Below are positions 1-12,000 of a DNA stretch of 64,000 nucleotides, piece after piece. The DNA comes from Branchiostoma lanceolatum (lineage: Eukaryota; Chordata; Leptocardii; Amphioxiformes; Branchiostomatidae). The position numbers and the translations under genes were made by a program. The DNA lies in NCBI RefSeq assembly GCF_035083965.1, contig NC_089735.1:7404001-7468000 (forward strand), given 5' to 3'. The first letter of the stretch is position 1; every line of letters starts with the position of its first letter. The notes beneath the pieces are model-generated. The model saw nothing but the letters and a program-made list of their open reading frames with translations, was not told where the DNA came from and made no database searches.

Positions 1-935
1 ATATTGCAAAAGTACATTTAGAATATCATTTGGATAGCTTCCGTCAGATTAAAAAAAAAACTTACAAACTTCGAAGACTTAACTTAAATAGATACAATAT
101 GATATTCTCATAAAGTCACGTCACCGATGCAATACATAACTTTTACCAAGAAAAATTGCCTTGTAATTTTTTCACCGCGTCTTTTCAAAGCTTATTTGAA
201 GTCAGGCTTATTCGAGGACAAAGTAAGCAAATGTCATTTGAAGTCATATGTGTTTGAAAGAATGTAACCTTTTGTAATATACCACTTATTTTTGGTGAGT
301 CAGACTTCATGAATGGGGAGAAGAGAGGCCATTGGCCTTCCTTGTCTTCTTTGAATACATGAGGACGACTGTGTAATTAAGGGGTCATGGCTAACAGAAC
401 GAGTCATGTGATGCCATGCAGGAAGGGGAGGGGGGCAAGACTGGATGGAAAGACTCTAAAGCCCCCCTCTTATTGGGATACAACTAGTTGGCGACTAGTT
501 GCAAATGACAGTCGCCAACTAGTTTCGGGCTTAAAACAGGAACCATGGATGAGACTGGTATTGGATGCCACCATGATCCCTGACCCTAAAAGCTAAGGAT
601 GTGCTTAGGTTAAAGCAACTAAAACGGTACATAGAATCTATCATCCTCTGATATCAGATGGACAAACAAGATGACAGATGAAATTTACAGAGACGTTTAT
701 TCTGTTTGTTTAGATTAAAGTATTAGATAGAATTTGTTAAATTGTAATTGTGGTGTCTACTTTGGTAGTCTACGAAATACTTTGGTAGTCTAAGAATTAC
801 TTTGAATAGACATGAGCTCTGTGTAGCTCTACATGTTACCGACCCAATGTCTTACACTACCAGACAGTGCAAGACGAGTCAGTTCTTTTATTCATAATCT
901 GGATTATGAAAAGCTGGCTTATTTATGCGCAACCA
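1..935. other. AT-rich intergenic sequence, no gene seen
   Basis: No open frame with coding character or splice structure is visible. The only local structure is a short inverted repeat near 484-523, where the arms ACTAGTTGGCGACT and AGTCGCCAACTAGT flank a loop of about 10 bases. This lies downstream of the NRF-like gene on its transcribed strand. Confidence 0.5.
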
Positions 936-939
936 TGCA

Positions 940-1025
940 ACTGACGCCACTGATGTTGTGCCCTTGGGAAAGGCACTTTTCACGACTTCCCTCGCTCCAC
1001 CCAGGTGTAAAAATGGGTATATTGT
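940..1025 (+). repeat. 5'-truncated SINE body
   Basis: The stretch running from 'gatgttgtgcccttgggaaaggcac' through a 'cgacttccctcgctccacccaggtgtaaa'-like segment matches the post-tRNA body seen in the full SINE copies at 6325, 9961 and 60068 (shared words TGGGAAAGGCACTT, ACTCCACCCAGGTGTAAA). The tRNA-like head is missing, so this is a truncated copy. Confidence 0.6.
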
Positions 1026-1269
1026 TTTCTGTACGTGTACCGTTAATATAAGTTATGAAACCTTTTGTGCGGTGCCACGTCGTCCTTGTCTGTCAAAAGT
1101 CGAAGTAAAAATAACATACTTCAATATTCCTTATTTGTTGTCTCTATATCTCAAAGGTGTATTGAAGAGTAACTTGTGTTCGTAACTGTATTGGCCAGGC
1201 TGCCTACAATGTGAATGTCACGGCTGTAAATTGCAGACTTGTGAGGGTCTGGAAGTTTACGTTTAACTT

Positions 1270-1620
1270 AGCTGAATTCCTTGGGTAATTTGCTGCTTAC
1301 GGTATTGATGGCATTGCATTAAATCTGTTTCGAAATTACGTGAATGATAGAAAAAATATGTGACTCTGAATGGAACCATGTCTATCTAGTGCAAGGAAAT
1401 TCACTGTGGAGTACCACATGTATCAACTTTAGGTTCTCTACTATTCTTGATTTACATCAATGATTTAAAAAGTGTAGTAAAAGCCTCCTCAATATATATA
1501 CTTTATTCTACACTGTTTGCCGATGACACCAACACATCCCTTTTTCCCAAGTCTTTGATTCTCTGATACAACTGGCAGATAAAAAAATGTCTTAAGTAGC
1601 TACATGGCTTGAAGAAAATT
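1270..1620 (+). pseudogene. decayed LINE reverse-transcriptase palm fragment
   Basis: Conceptual translation across several frames gives pieces of a non-LTR reverse transcriptase: GIDGIALNLFRNYVNDRKN, then a GVPHVSTLGSLLF-like block, LIYINDLK, and LFADDTN, which corresponds to the catalytic (Y/F)ADD box. In-frame stops and frame changes make it a pseudogene. The order GIxG, GVPQGSxLGPLLF, IYINDL, FADD is typical of the CR1/Jockey-type palm domain; the exact clade is inference. Confidence 0.7.
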
Positions 1621-1879
1621 AATTATCAATAAATACAAGGATCAATAAATTTCAGTATCTTCACATTTTATTTCCTCACAAACAATTATCCCAATATATA
1701 TGTATTTGATATTTCTTAACCCTTATTCATTTGAACACAGCTATTATAGAAATCATCTTCATATTCCTCTCTTCCGCACATGATCAGCAAAGTCCTCGGT
1801 AAAATACGGATATGTCACGATATGGAACAGTCTTCAAATTTACGAACAACTTATTTTCTGATGTTACAAATCAATCTCA

Positions 1880-2720
1880 TAAGACATCCTATAGCCTCCT
1901 GTCATTGCCGCATAAGTTGAGTTCTTATCTAATCTTAATTCATATGTAAGCAATTTTTGATTATTCTAATTATATCTTCATCACTTTCTATGCGTTACTT
2001 GTATTATTTAATTGTCAAGTAATTAAGGTAATTAAGACTAATATTTCATGTTTAAAAGTGACCTGAAAAGCCATCTGATAAGCCATCCTAGTTCCCTGTG
2101 ATATCCTCATATGTTCAGTTCTTATCTTGAATTATATCATTAGTTATTTGATTAACCTTATTATCGTTATCATATTCTATGCATTGCTTGTCTTGCCATA
2201 TTATCATTTATGGACTATTGGTAATTAAAGCGATAATAATGTTTAAAAGTGACCTAAAAAGCCATCTCATCAGACATGAACCATCCTAGTTCCCTCTAAT
2301 ACCCCCATATGTTCAGTTCTTATCTTATCTAAATTATATTATTAATTATTTGATTATCCTTATTGTATCTTCATCACTTCCAATGTATTTCTTGTATCAC
2401 TTTATTTATGGATATTGGTAATTAAGACTATAATCATACATATGATTGTGCTGGAAAGCCATATCATGAACCATCCTAGTCCCCTGTGATATCCCCATAT
2501 GTTCTAATCTAATCTAATCTAATCTAATCTAATCTAATCTAATCTAATCTAATCTTATCTTATCTCATCTCATCTCATCTCATCTCATCGTACCTTAAAT
2601 TATATCACCAATTATTTGATTAATCCTGCTGTATCGTTCTGACTTCCAATGTTTAACCTATATTATTATAAAATTACTTATTATTATTTATCAACTATTG
2701 GCAATAAAGATTATTATCAA
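1880..2720. repeat. four diverged tandem copies of a ~185-bp unit
   Basis: A unit containing AAGTGACC, GCCATCT, ACCATCCTAGTTCCCT, CCCATATGTTCAGTTCTTATC and GGTAATTAAGACTA recurs at roughly 1880, 2055, 2250 and 2445. The copies lie directly downstream of the RT fragment, so they may be a repeated LINE 3' tail. That link is inference. Confidence 0.7.
2504..2588. repeat. (TAATC)n/(TCATC)n microsatellite
   Basis: Pentanucleotide array TAATC passing into TTATC and TCATC, embedded in the last ~185-bp tandem unit. It looks like expansion of a short word already present in the unit ('ttatcttatcta' occurs in the third copy). Confidence 0.9.
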
Positions 2721-3057
2721 TTTTGATTAGTACAGAGGAGAAGAGCGTAATATAAGCTATATAGGTTTATCCTCTCCTCCTCCATCTGTTTTTTCGTATA
2801 TCAATGTTATCTATTGTGCAAATAAATAAACAAAATACTAACAAAATTTTACAATACAAGCTTCCTCTTCAACATTAGAATATTAAGTCAATGTCTAGTC
2901 TAGACAGAATAGATTTAACTTAATTCTAGGTGCCATGGGTTGTAGCTTTATCAAAGAAACTCATTAATGCCAGAATGTATATGTCGAAACATTCGGAAAA
3001 AAATGGAGGATTCTTGTCCATATTGCAAAAAACACATAAAACAACCCAGCTTCTGTT

Positions 3058-6000
3058 TTATTTCTTGAAGACGATTTTCACCACTCCCATCAAAGGTGCT
3101 TCCACTGCCACAGACACCAGGAAGGCCAAACCGTAGGATAGAGTCAGGTGTCCCAGGAATAAATAGATCTGAAAAAAGTAAAACGGACATTTGAAATCAG
3201 CCAAGAGAACCATTATCCTAAGACTAGATTAGGACATGTTCAGTGATGTTCAAGTCCTGATTTGAATATACCAGTTTTAGTGGAAAAATATAAGGATTGA
3301 TTAATGTATTAAAGGAATTTAGTATTTCCCCATGTAACTCACAGGAGGAGTCAGTATGTTTTGCTTTCGTGTATAATTGAGCAAAGGCATTTACTAAGTA
3401 GAGGACCCAAAAATACTTCTTCCTGAGCACAAAAGCCATTTACCACCCAAAAATCGTGACCATAGCTTGCATATAGCACGAGATATCAACACCCGAAGTT
3501 CTGATGCAGTAACAAAGAAAGTCGCCGGGGGTGGGGCAAAATCTAATCATGTCCTTGACATGACATGACCTAATCGCATACTAAGTTTTATGAAAATACA
3601 TCCATTTCTTCTTGAGTTTTGGTGCCAAACCACATACAAACACGCACCCAACCGCTACCAAAAACATAAGCTTCTTGGCGAAGGCAATAATGCAGCACCA
3701 CCCAGCAGTGGTAAGTAGAACCAGTCAGTCAGAGGAAGGTGGCAGAGGGACTGCTCAAACGCTGGCAGGTGATTGATTGCCACCGTGTACAAACAACCTC
3801 AGTGCCCGGCATGCACTAAAAAGAGGGAACATGTCGCAAATGTATATGTATTAGCCTCTATCAGGCTTCATAGATTGCTGGAAAGAGTAGAAATTGGCCG
3901 AATAGACAGAGAACACGCAAGAGGAGTTAGCCGACCTAAGTCAAAAACTAAACCTCCGCTGGCTAATTCCTCTGGCATGTCCTCTGTCTATTTGGCCAAT
4001 TTCTCCTTTTTTCCAGTGACCTGTTCCTGCTATTTAGTGCATGCCAGGTACTGAGGTCCTTTGTTCACAATGGCAATCAGCTGCCAGCGTTTGAACTGTC
4101 CTTCTGCAGTCCTTGTACAGAGTCTACATGTACGTATTATTAAGTACTCGTTACTGTATACATGTAGAGAATTGTGCATCAACGTACCATAGTGAACGCG
4201 GAGTAGTGGATTTTCACCTCCATACTAAGGTATACTGCAAGGATCACCAGAAGATGAATCAGATAGGCACAGTAGGTCAGTCGGCTCAGGGGCACCCAGG
4301 CGTCCCAGGAGAGGATGGTGTTCACCACTCCTGTAGTCAACAAAGTACGTCACAGCGGTTTATGGGGCCCTGTGGCGTGGGGTCGTGTGGTGTAACGGCA
4401 GGATTTTCGGCTCAGAACCCAGCGGTCCCGTGTTCGAATCCCCTGACGCCACCGACGTTGTGAAAGGTAAAACCACTTTACACGACCTTCCTTACTCCAC
4501 CCAAAAAAAGTATATTGTACAAATTGATTGTTAAACTGTTAAAGTTATGAAAAACGTGATTGCGGTGCCATGTCGTCCTCTTCTGTTAAAGTTATGAAAA
4601 ACCTGATTGCAGTGCCACGTCGTTCTGTCTGTCAAAAAGCGGAGTAAAAAAGGGTCAATGAGAAATAGTGGTCCAATCCATCCTGTACTTGGCTCTCTGA
4701 ATACAATACGTGGTGCCTTAAGAGATTGAACGGTAAATTTATTAGGAACATGATGTCTAGTTATCCTAACAATGAAAATGTTACTGAACAAAGAGTGAAG
4801 GGCAGAAGCTGACATAACTACTCACTCGATTGTAATAGATCAATATGTTAACTAGTAACAATTAGAGTTCAGATGTGAAAAACCCATAATCCATAAATCA
4901 CTGTGTTTTTATTCAACAAAACACTATAGCATCTGGCGCATGAATAACGCAGGCAGGTATTCGAAGTACGGTCAAACCTGGCCGGGCAACCAACTAGCGC
5001 AGGTAACCACATAGACCCGATTTACACACAAGTTTTCGGAGTCGACTCAGGGCTGTGTGTGAGGAGCTTTGGGCTGCACAAGTGGAGTTTTCCTCCTAGA
5101 AAATGCTACTTGAATGGCCTAGGGCTCTCCCTGCACAATCCAACTCCAAGTTGACTAAAAAAGGGGCTTAAAACAGGCCCGTTCATTTTTTTACATACTA
5201 GTAGTTAAACTCGCCCTTTCCTGAGCAACTACCTGTCCTCAGCAACCATTTTCATTAGTCCCTTGAGTGGTTGCTGAGGACAGGTTTGGCTGTGTTTACT
5301 TACCTCCATATCCATGATAACATGCGACCACCACCCAACCAATCGCCATGGCCCACACGGTACGATGGACAGTCAGGTACAGCACGTTCTCGGATTCCGT
5401 CTGGAAAGTAGTCCCGTTGTACTTGCCGTATGTTGCATACAACACAGTCAAGGCAGTGGCAGCGGCAACAAGCCAACCAACCGGCACCAGCATCTTCAAG
5501 GCCTGGTACAGAAATGTGCGAAATTCGACATCAATTTAGTAACAGGGACAAACGTCATCATTTGGTGTCTTTAGGATTTCCTTTCTGATAGACAACACTC
5601 AGTTTGAAAGTTCAAGATTGTTATCGGCATCTGTCGTTTCAAGGTAAGAACAGGTATTATAGATGTTCATCATTTCAGCCTCAGCAATAATAGCACATTA
5701 AGTGTCGAAATGCATACACGTGAGGACAGATATACATTATTAGTTCGCCGTATTGCAACTACCATTTTGATCAACGTTATGATGAACACATAGATCCAGG
5801 AAACTAGTGTGTACATGACGATAAAGAAGAAGCGCTGATTTCAAGGTTATATGATTCACTCCCATGATTTCGTAATGCCAGAATACTTCTGTATGATATG
5901 GATAGCAAAACAGCGTGGTTATGGCTTATACGCACTAAAATATTGTTGAAGGTGCAAACATGTCTTTGACTCACCATGCTCTTAGTCTGTTTCCTTTTCA

Positions 6001-9000
6001 TCTTGGTAAGCAGCCAGCCAACAGCAACCCCCACCAGGTACGGTCCGATACGACAGTATGGCTTGATATAGTATACGGACTGAGCAGGCTCACCACTGGA
6101 AAAGAAATATATAGAAAATAAATGTTAACAATACGTTTTATGGTGATATTTTCAATAGCTAACAGATTCACATTACATTGCGCCAGTCAGTGAATGACAG
6201 AAACTCACATATCGAAACATTTTTTCCCTGTCAAGTCAAAGGTTTGAAGAACTCGAAATTATAAACTACGTCAGTAGTAGTTAGTTTGTGTGTAATGACA
6301 TGGTCTGTGCTTTCAGAAACATTTATGGTGTGGCGTCGTGTGGCGTACGTAGTAGAGCGCGTGGCTGTCAAACAATGGGTCGATCCCGGGTTGTGCCCAG
6401 AGACATGTTCGAACTTGCGCCGACGTTGTGCTCCTGGGAAAGGCACTTAACACGACTTTCCTCACTTCACTCAGGTGTAAATGAGTACCTAGCTCATCTA
6501 GGGTTAGGCTGTCCCTCGGATGTCCCTGTCCCGTGTTTGGGGAGAGCCACACCCCGCGCACGTAAAAGAACCCACCACAGCTTTCGAAAAAGAGTAGGGG
6601 CATGCCCCGGTGTGCAATGGTCCAAATCCTTCTGTCGTTGGTGATTCACTACAAATCACCCGGATGGAGGCCTGGCGAAAGTCCGTCTCGTATCAGCTAT
6701 CATTGGCTATACGGTGATTAACATCATTCACCCGGACGGGACAACAAGCTGGCGCATCCCTGTCTTGTATGACAGCCAACGAAAGGGTATGTCACCCCGT
6801 AAAAAATGGCGGTATAACCCAGTCGTAGCGAAAGCACATCGACTGAGGATGATGATGGTATCCTTACCCAAGTTGCGCTTTCAGATCATAGTCCCAACTG
6901 ATGACTGCAGTGGTGATGAAGCTTGCCAACAGGAGAGCCATCTTCAAAACAATCCCAAATATCTGCCATCTGTGAGGAAGCAGATGTATCATTAGCAAAT
7001 TTTGAAACAATTTCAGTCAAAAGTAAGACATTGTTTTGCCGTTTCGCAGCTCACTGCTACATTTTTTATGATAAAGAAATATGCTTTTGATACAGATTAA
7101 TGTAAGACTTGATCTTAATTTGTACTTACAGTCAACAGACGCTAGATTAATAGCATGTTGTGTCATGATAAGGGGTGGAGAGTAACTGGATTGTATTTCA
7201 ATAGTTTTAGACTTTAAGAGTGTACCATGTTTTACGACTATGTCTTTGTCGACGACAACATTTCGTGATGGGTTTATCAAAAGACAACATGAGGTAACAA
7301 AATGCAACATACCTGCATAGTATATAGACGAGTGGAACTCCGATGACGAAAAACTGCATGTCATTGGCCAAGTACCAGGACCATTGCATACACTAATTTC
7401 AAAGTGAAAGAGAGATAGACATGGATATGTAATCTCTTTAAAATATCACATGAAATGAAGCGAGATTATGCGGCTAACGTGGTTCACGGACCATTATTTT
7501 CCCCAGTCTTGTCTTGTATCTCATTCTCGGTGAAAAAAATAACAAACATGTATTACCTACCATCTTATCATAGCTGCCCACGTTGTTGATATACAGTAAG
7601 TTTGTCCACCACTTGTCTCCACAGTTTGGATCTATCCCCCCTAAGAGGAGGACTGGAGGCCAGAATGGACCAGAGAACATGTAGGGAAGCACCCACACCC
7701 ACAGCATCAAGACGAACATGTATGTAGGTGTTAACCTGATCAAAAGGATATCAGAATGAAGCTAATCTCAGAGCAGATATATCTGTTGCAAGGCAGTATT
7801 CAAAAGGACCAATCAGTACTAACTGGCCCTTTTGGAAACTGCCTTACCAGCGATAGATCTGCTTGGAGATTTGAATGAAGCCATTTGATAATGTGTATCT
7901 TCCAGTGAGCTTTCCCTACGTTATTATTCGTTGCTTCAGCCCCAGCCTTCTTTGTTAGTTTAATTGTTACAGGTTAGGGGGATCTAGGTAGTGTAGCTTA
8001 GCAGCTGCCCTCTTGACCCATAGAGTGACTGAGCACACTGCACCAGCAAAGTCTGTATCATGTACATGTATTTGCATGCAAGTGTTGCCTTTCTAAACTT
8101 AGCATAAAAGTTTGATCTTATCTTAATTAACTTTTTTGGCCGTACGTTGGGTAACGTAGAAAAAAAAATCACACAAGCTTTCTAATGATATACAATACAC
8201 TGATATTGATAAAGAAACAGCGGAAATATGATAGACCAAACTGAAGTTGGCAAACAAATTCGTGCAAAGCGTAGTTAAATAGCGTGTTTTGATCTGCTAG
8301 TATGTGTTTCAAAATATCCTCACCTCAAATATCGGAGAACATATACCATCCAGTATGGAACTGATTTTCCACTTTCTTTGTTCTTCTCTATCTGCTGGAT
8401 TAGTAGGTATGACATCAGGAGTCCACTGGAGGGGAAGAGTTGAAAACTTGGTGAGTTATTGGATATTGGAGTTTTCTTTGCTACACAACCAGTAAGTCTC
8501 ACCTGCTGACGTTTCGGTGTCTGCCAAACACCTTCCTCAGAGCTTCTGACTGGAGTAGTGCTTCTCACCGCTATAAGTAGGCGAAGTAGGCTGGGCTTTT
8601 AAGGGGGGGCACACAATTCCAAACGTGGCTAAGAGAGACAGAGACAGAGAGGACAACAGACGTATCCGGTGGATCAAGGAGGACGTCTGGATGTCAACAG
8701 CAGTAATGAACAGGGACGAGGGGGGATGCAAACTTAGCCACGTTTAGGATTGCGTTCTCACCGCAAAGGGGCCACCTACTTCGGCTACTTATAGCAATAA
8801 GTCGGTCAGAAGCTATGAGGAATGTGTTTGACAGACACCGGAACATCAGCAGGTGAGACTCACTCGTTGTGTATCAAAGAAAACGCCACTACCCTATGTT
8901 CTTCCAACCTGATGAAATCATTTTCAGTTGGTGAGTTATTGATTCCAAGACAACCAATAAGCTTGAACGGCTAATTGCAACGTGCAAGGTGATCTCGGTA

Positions 9001-12000
9001 GGAAAAACAAACAAACTACGGAATAGAATCAAGCAACGCGTCGGTCAGTACGAAGACATTTTAACCAGAGTAAAGAAATAAGAACTGAAGTGGTACGGCC
9101 ACGTGTCACGGTCATCGGGACTAGCCAAAGCTATCATGCAAGGAACCGTCCAGGGAGGAAGAAAGAGGGGTGGGCAATGGAAAAGATGCATATGGGAGGA
9201 TGATATCAGAGAATGGACACTAAGAAAACCAGAAAACCGAGAGGGGTGGAGAAAACTGTTTACGAGATCTTCTGTGGTGCACCAACGGTTAAATAGTTAG
9301 ATTAAGGGATAGATGAAATGATATGAGAGAACAAAATACATGTAACTGAATCATGGTGCACTGTTATAACGTACGGAAGAACTGTTACATTACCTGAGGA
9401 AGAAGAAGGTGTCCACGGCCATGGTGGCATTGATGATGGCTTGAAATGTAAATCTTTCCGTAATAACCTCCTTAACCTGAAGCAAGTTGTCTGAAAGGGG
9501 ACATAAACATACCTTGTATTAGGTTGCGTTAGTTTGTGTGGTAATTTGAACATCATATCATATGCATATATGTAGAAATAGAAACCTTGTTTTAAACGTT
9601 TCAAACTAAAGGTTTACCTTGGATAAGATGATTTGAACGTCCCACCAGTGCTCTGTTCAATTGTTTTATATTGTTCATATTTTTGTATTAGTTCGGCATG
9701 AACACATCGATACATGAACAGCTAGGGCTGCCCAACTAGTGAATGGCTATTTCTACGGGCTAAAAAATTAACCCTGGGAAAAATACAACCAATATGTTAC
9801 ACACACACACACACACAATCAATAGGATACTGCTGAATTTAAAAATAGACAAACAACAACATTCGTATCAGTGCTACGGTGACCTGTATGTTTACTTTAA
9901 AGCTCAAACTTATTTGCTTTGTAGTTGTCTGTCAAACGATTGTCAAGCTTTAGATTAGAATGGCATCGTGTGGCGCAATCGGTAGGGTGTTTCGCCCAGA
10001 ACCGAGAGGTCCCGGGTTCGAAACCACTGCTATGCCCCGATGCTGTGCCTTTGGGAAAGGCACTTTACACGACTTTCCTCACTCCACTCAGGTGTGAATG
10101 GGTACCTGACTTCGGTTGGGTAGGGTCGTATTGTGGTCACCTGCTGGCGCCGAATGGCAGCTGCCAAGACCCTTGCGACAGTTCCACAAAGAGCAAGTGT
10201 GGAACAAATATGTATCTGTTGTGTATTATGTGATTGTAAACCCTGCAGCAATTCAGCACTGGCTGCCACTGCACGGGTAATTACTAACCAATTAATAAGA
10301 AAACATAATCTGCATACCGATGTGCACGTCAGCAACAAACCAGGTGTGTCCAAGGATGACCCAGCTCATACTGATGAAACGGATGCCGTGCAGACACTTG
10401 ATGCTGCCGGGCGCCTGTTTGGTGCTGAGGAGCTTCCCGATGTTGGTGTACAGGGAGAAACACAGGAGGATACGGCCGGTGATACCTATGGAAGATGAAA
10501 AAATTCAAGATAAAATAAAACCCCGCACCTGATACAGCATGAAATACGATTCTTCACATATTCAATTATATTATCTAATGCATGAATGTTGTTGGGCATG
10601 AATATGCAATACAGTTCTTTGTCATCGTCAGGATGATACGGCCGGTGATACCTATGGAAGATGGAACGGTTAAAAATAAAGTAAAACCCCTCAACTAATA
10701 CAGCATGAAATACGATTCTTCATTCAACCATGTTATCTAATGCATTTAGTCATTGCTGGACATGACTATGCAATAAACTTCTTTGTCATCGTCATATTGG
10801 TTTGACATCTAGCCAAGTGATATTTGTGGACATGATGTCACTTGAACGTTGACGACGGCTGGAAAATATCGCTTAAAGTTGATTTTACCTTCTTTTGCTG
10901 TTGACGTTTTCTCGTGTGGGAGAGTGTTCTTCGGCGGTGGCGTGTTTTCGTCAGGTAAAGTCACGGTGACATCAGGTGCTTTACTCTCCTGCAAAATTAT
11001 CTCAACAAACGTTACAGTCAGAACAGCCTTATGAAATATACGTAATGGCCATCTAATTGCTACATTGGGACAATGCTCAATATCAATGTTCTACGGCCAA
11101 CATGAAATGGAACCAAAATGATTTACTCAGACCATCATATCACAACGTCCAAGGCGATGATGAGGCCCCTGACTCGTCCTGAAATTAACTTCAAGTTAAC
11201 TTAACATTCCATTGTTAAGCATAACATAGCAATGATTTCTAACTGCTTGACACCACAGATGTATAATCTACCTACATACGGTTTGGCGGTGATGAATTTC
11301 AAAGGCATCATTTAGCTCAAACTTTGAAAAGATGAACAGCTAGATATCGGGGGAGTACATGTGCACACTGCCTTACCTCGTTGACATACTCAGCGACAAA
11401 CTGTTAGCACCGCCAATAAGCATTTAAACACAATATATACTTTAAAAGTGAGTATTGTAAGGTTTGTAATATTTCGGTTATGTACATATAGATAAATGTA
11501 TTGTTTTCAAATTACTTTTATTTGTAAATCATACTGCATGTCAGCCCATAAAGGCTGCTGCCGCATGTTGGGTCTTGCGACGACGTAATGAACTATTGAT
11601 TGATTGAAATTGATGCTTCTGATATTTACTCTTACCTTCTGCCTTTTAATGGCCACCAATCGGGGTTGGTGGATGATGACGTCATAGGTGGTGCCGATCG
11701 CGAGGAGGAGGAGGATGACACTACAGATAGAACTGCGCAAAGAATATAGGGAACCAGAACACGAGATATCAAATCCGGAAGTCCCGTTGCAGTATCATAA
11801 CAAGCTACTAGGGGGCCCAATCAAGACCTAATTAAGCACATATTTAATATCAAAGCAAACCAATTAAGCATTCTTGAGTTATCGTGTTTACACAAACACA
11901 CACGCACGCACGCACGCACACACAAACACACACACTCACACACATACACACGCACACACACGCACGCACTCACATCATCAGCTCCTTTACATCCTGCCGG

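Noticed and set aside
4372-4453. Possible tRNA gene
   Set aside because: The B box is good, but the sequence is followed by the common SINE body and recurs with it at 60068, 9961 and elsewhere.
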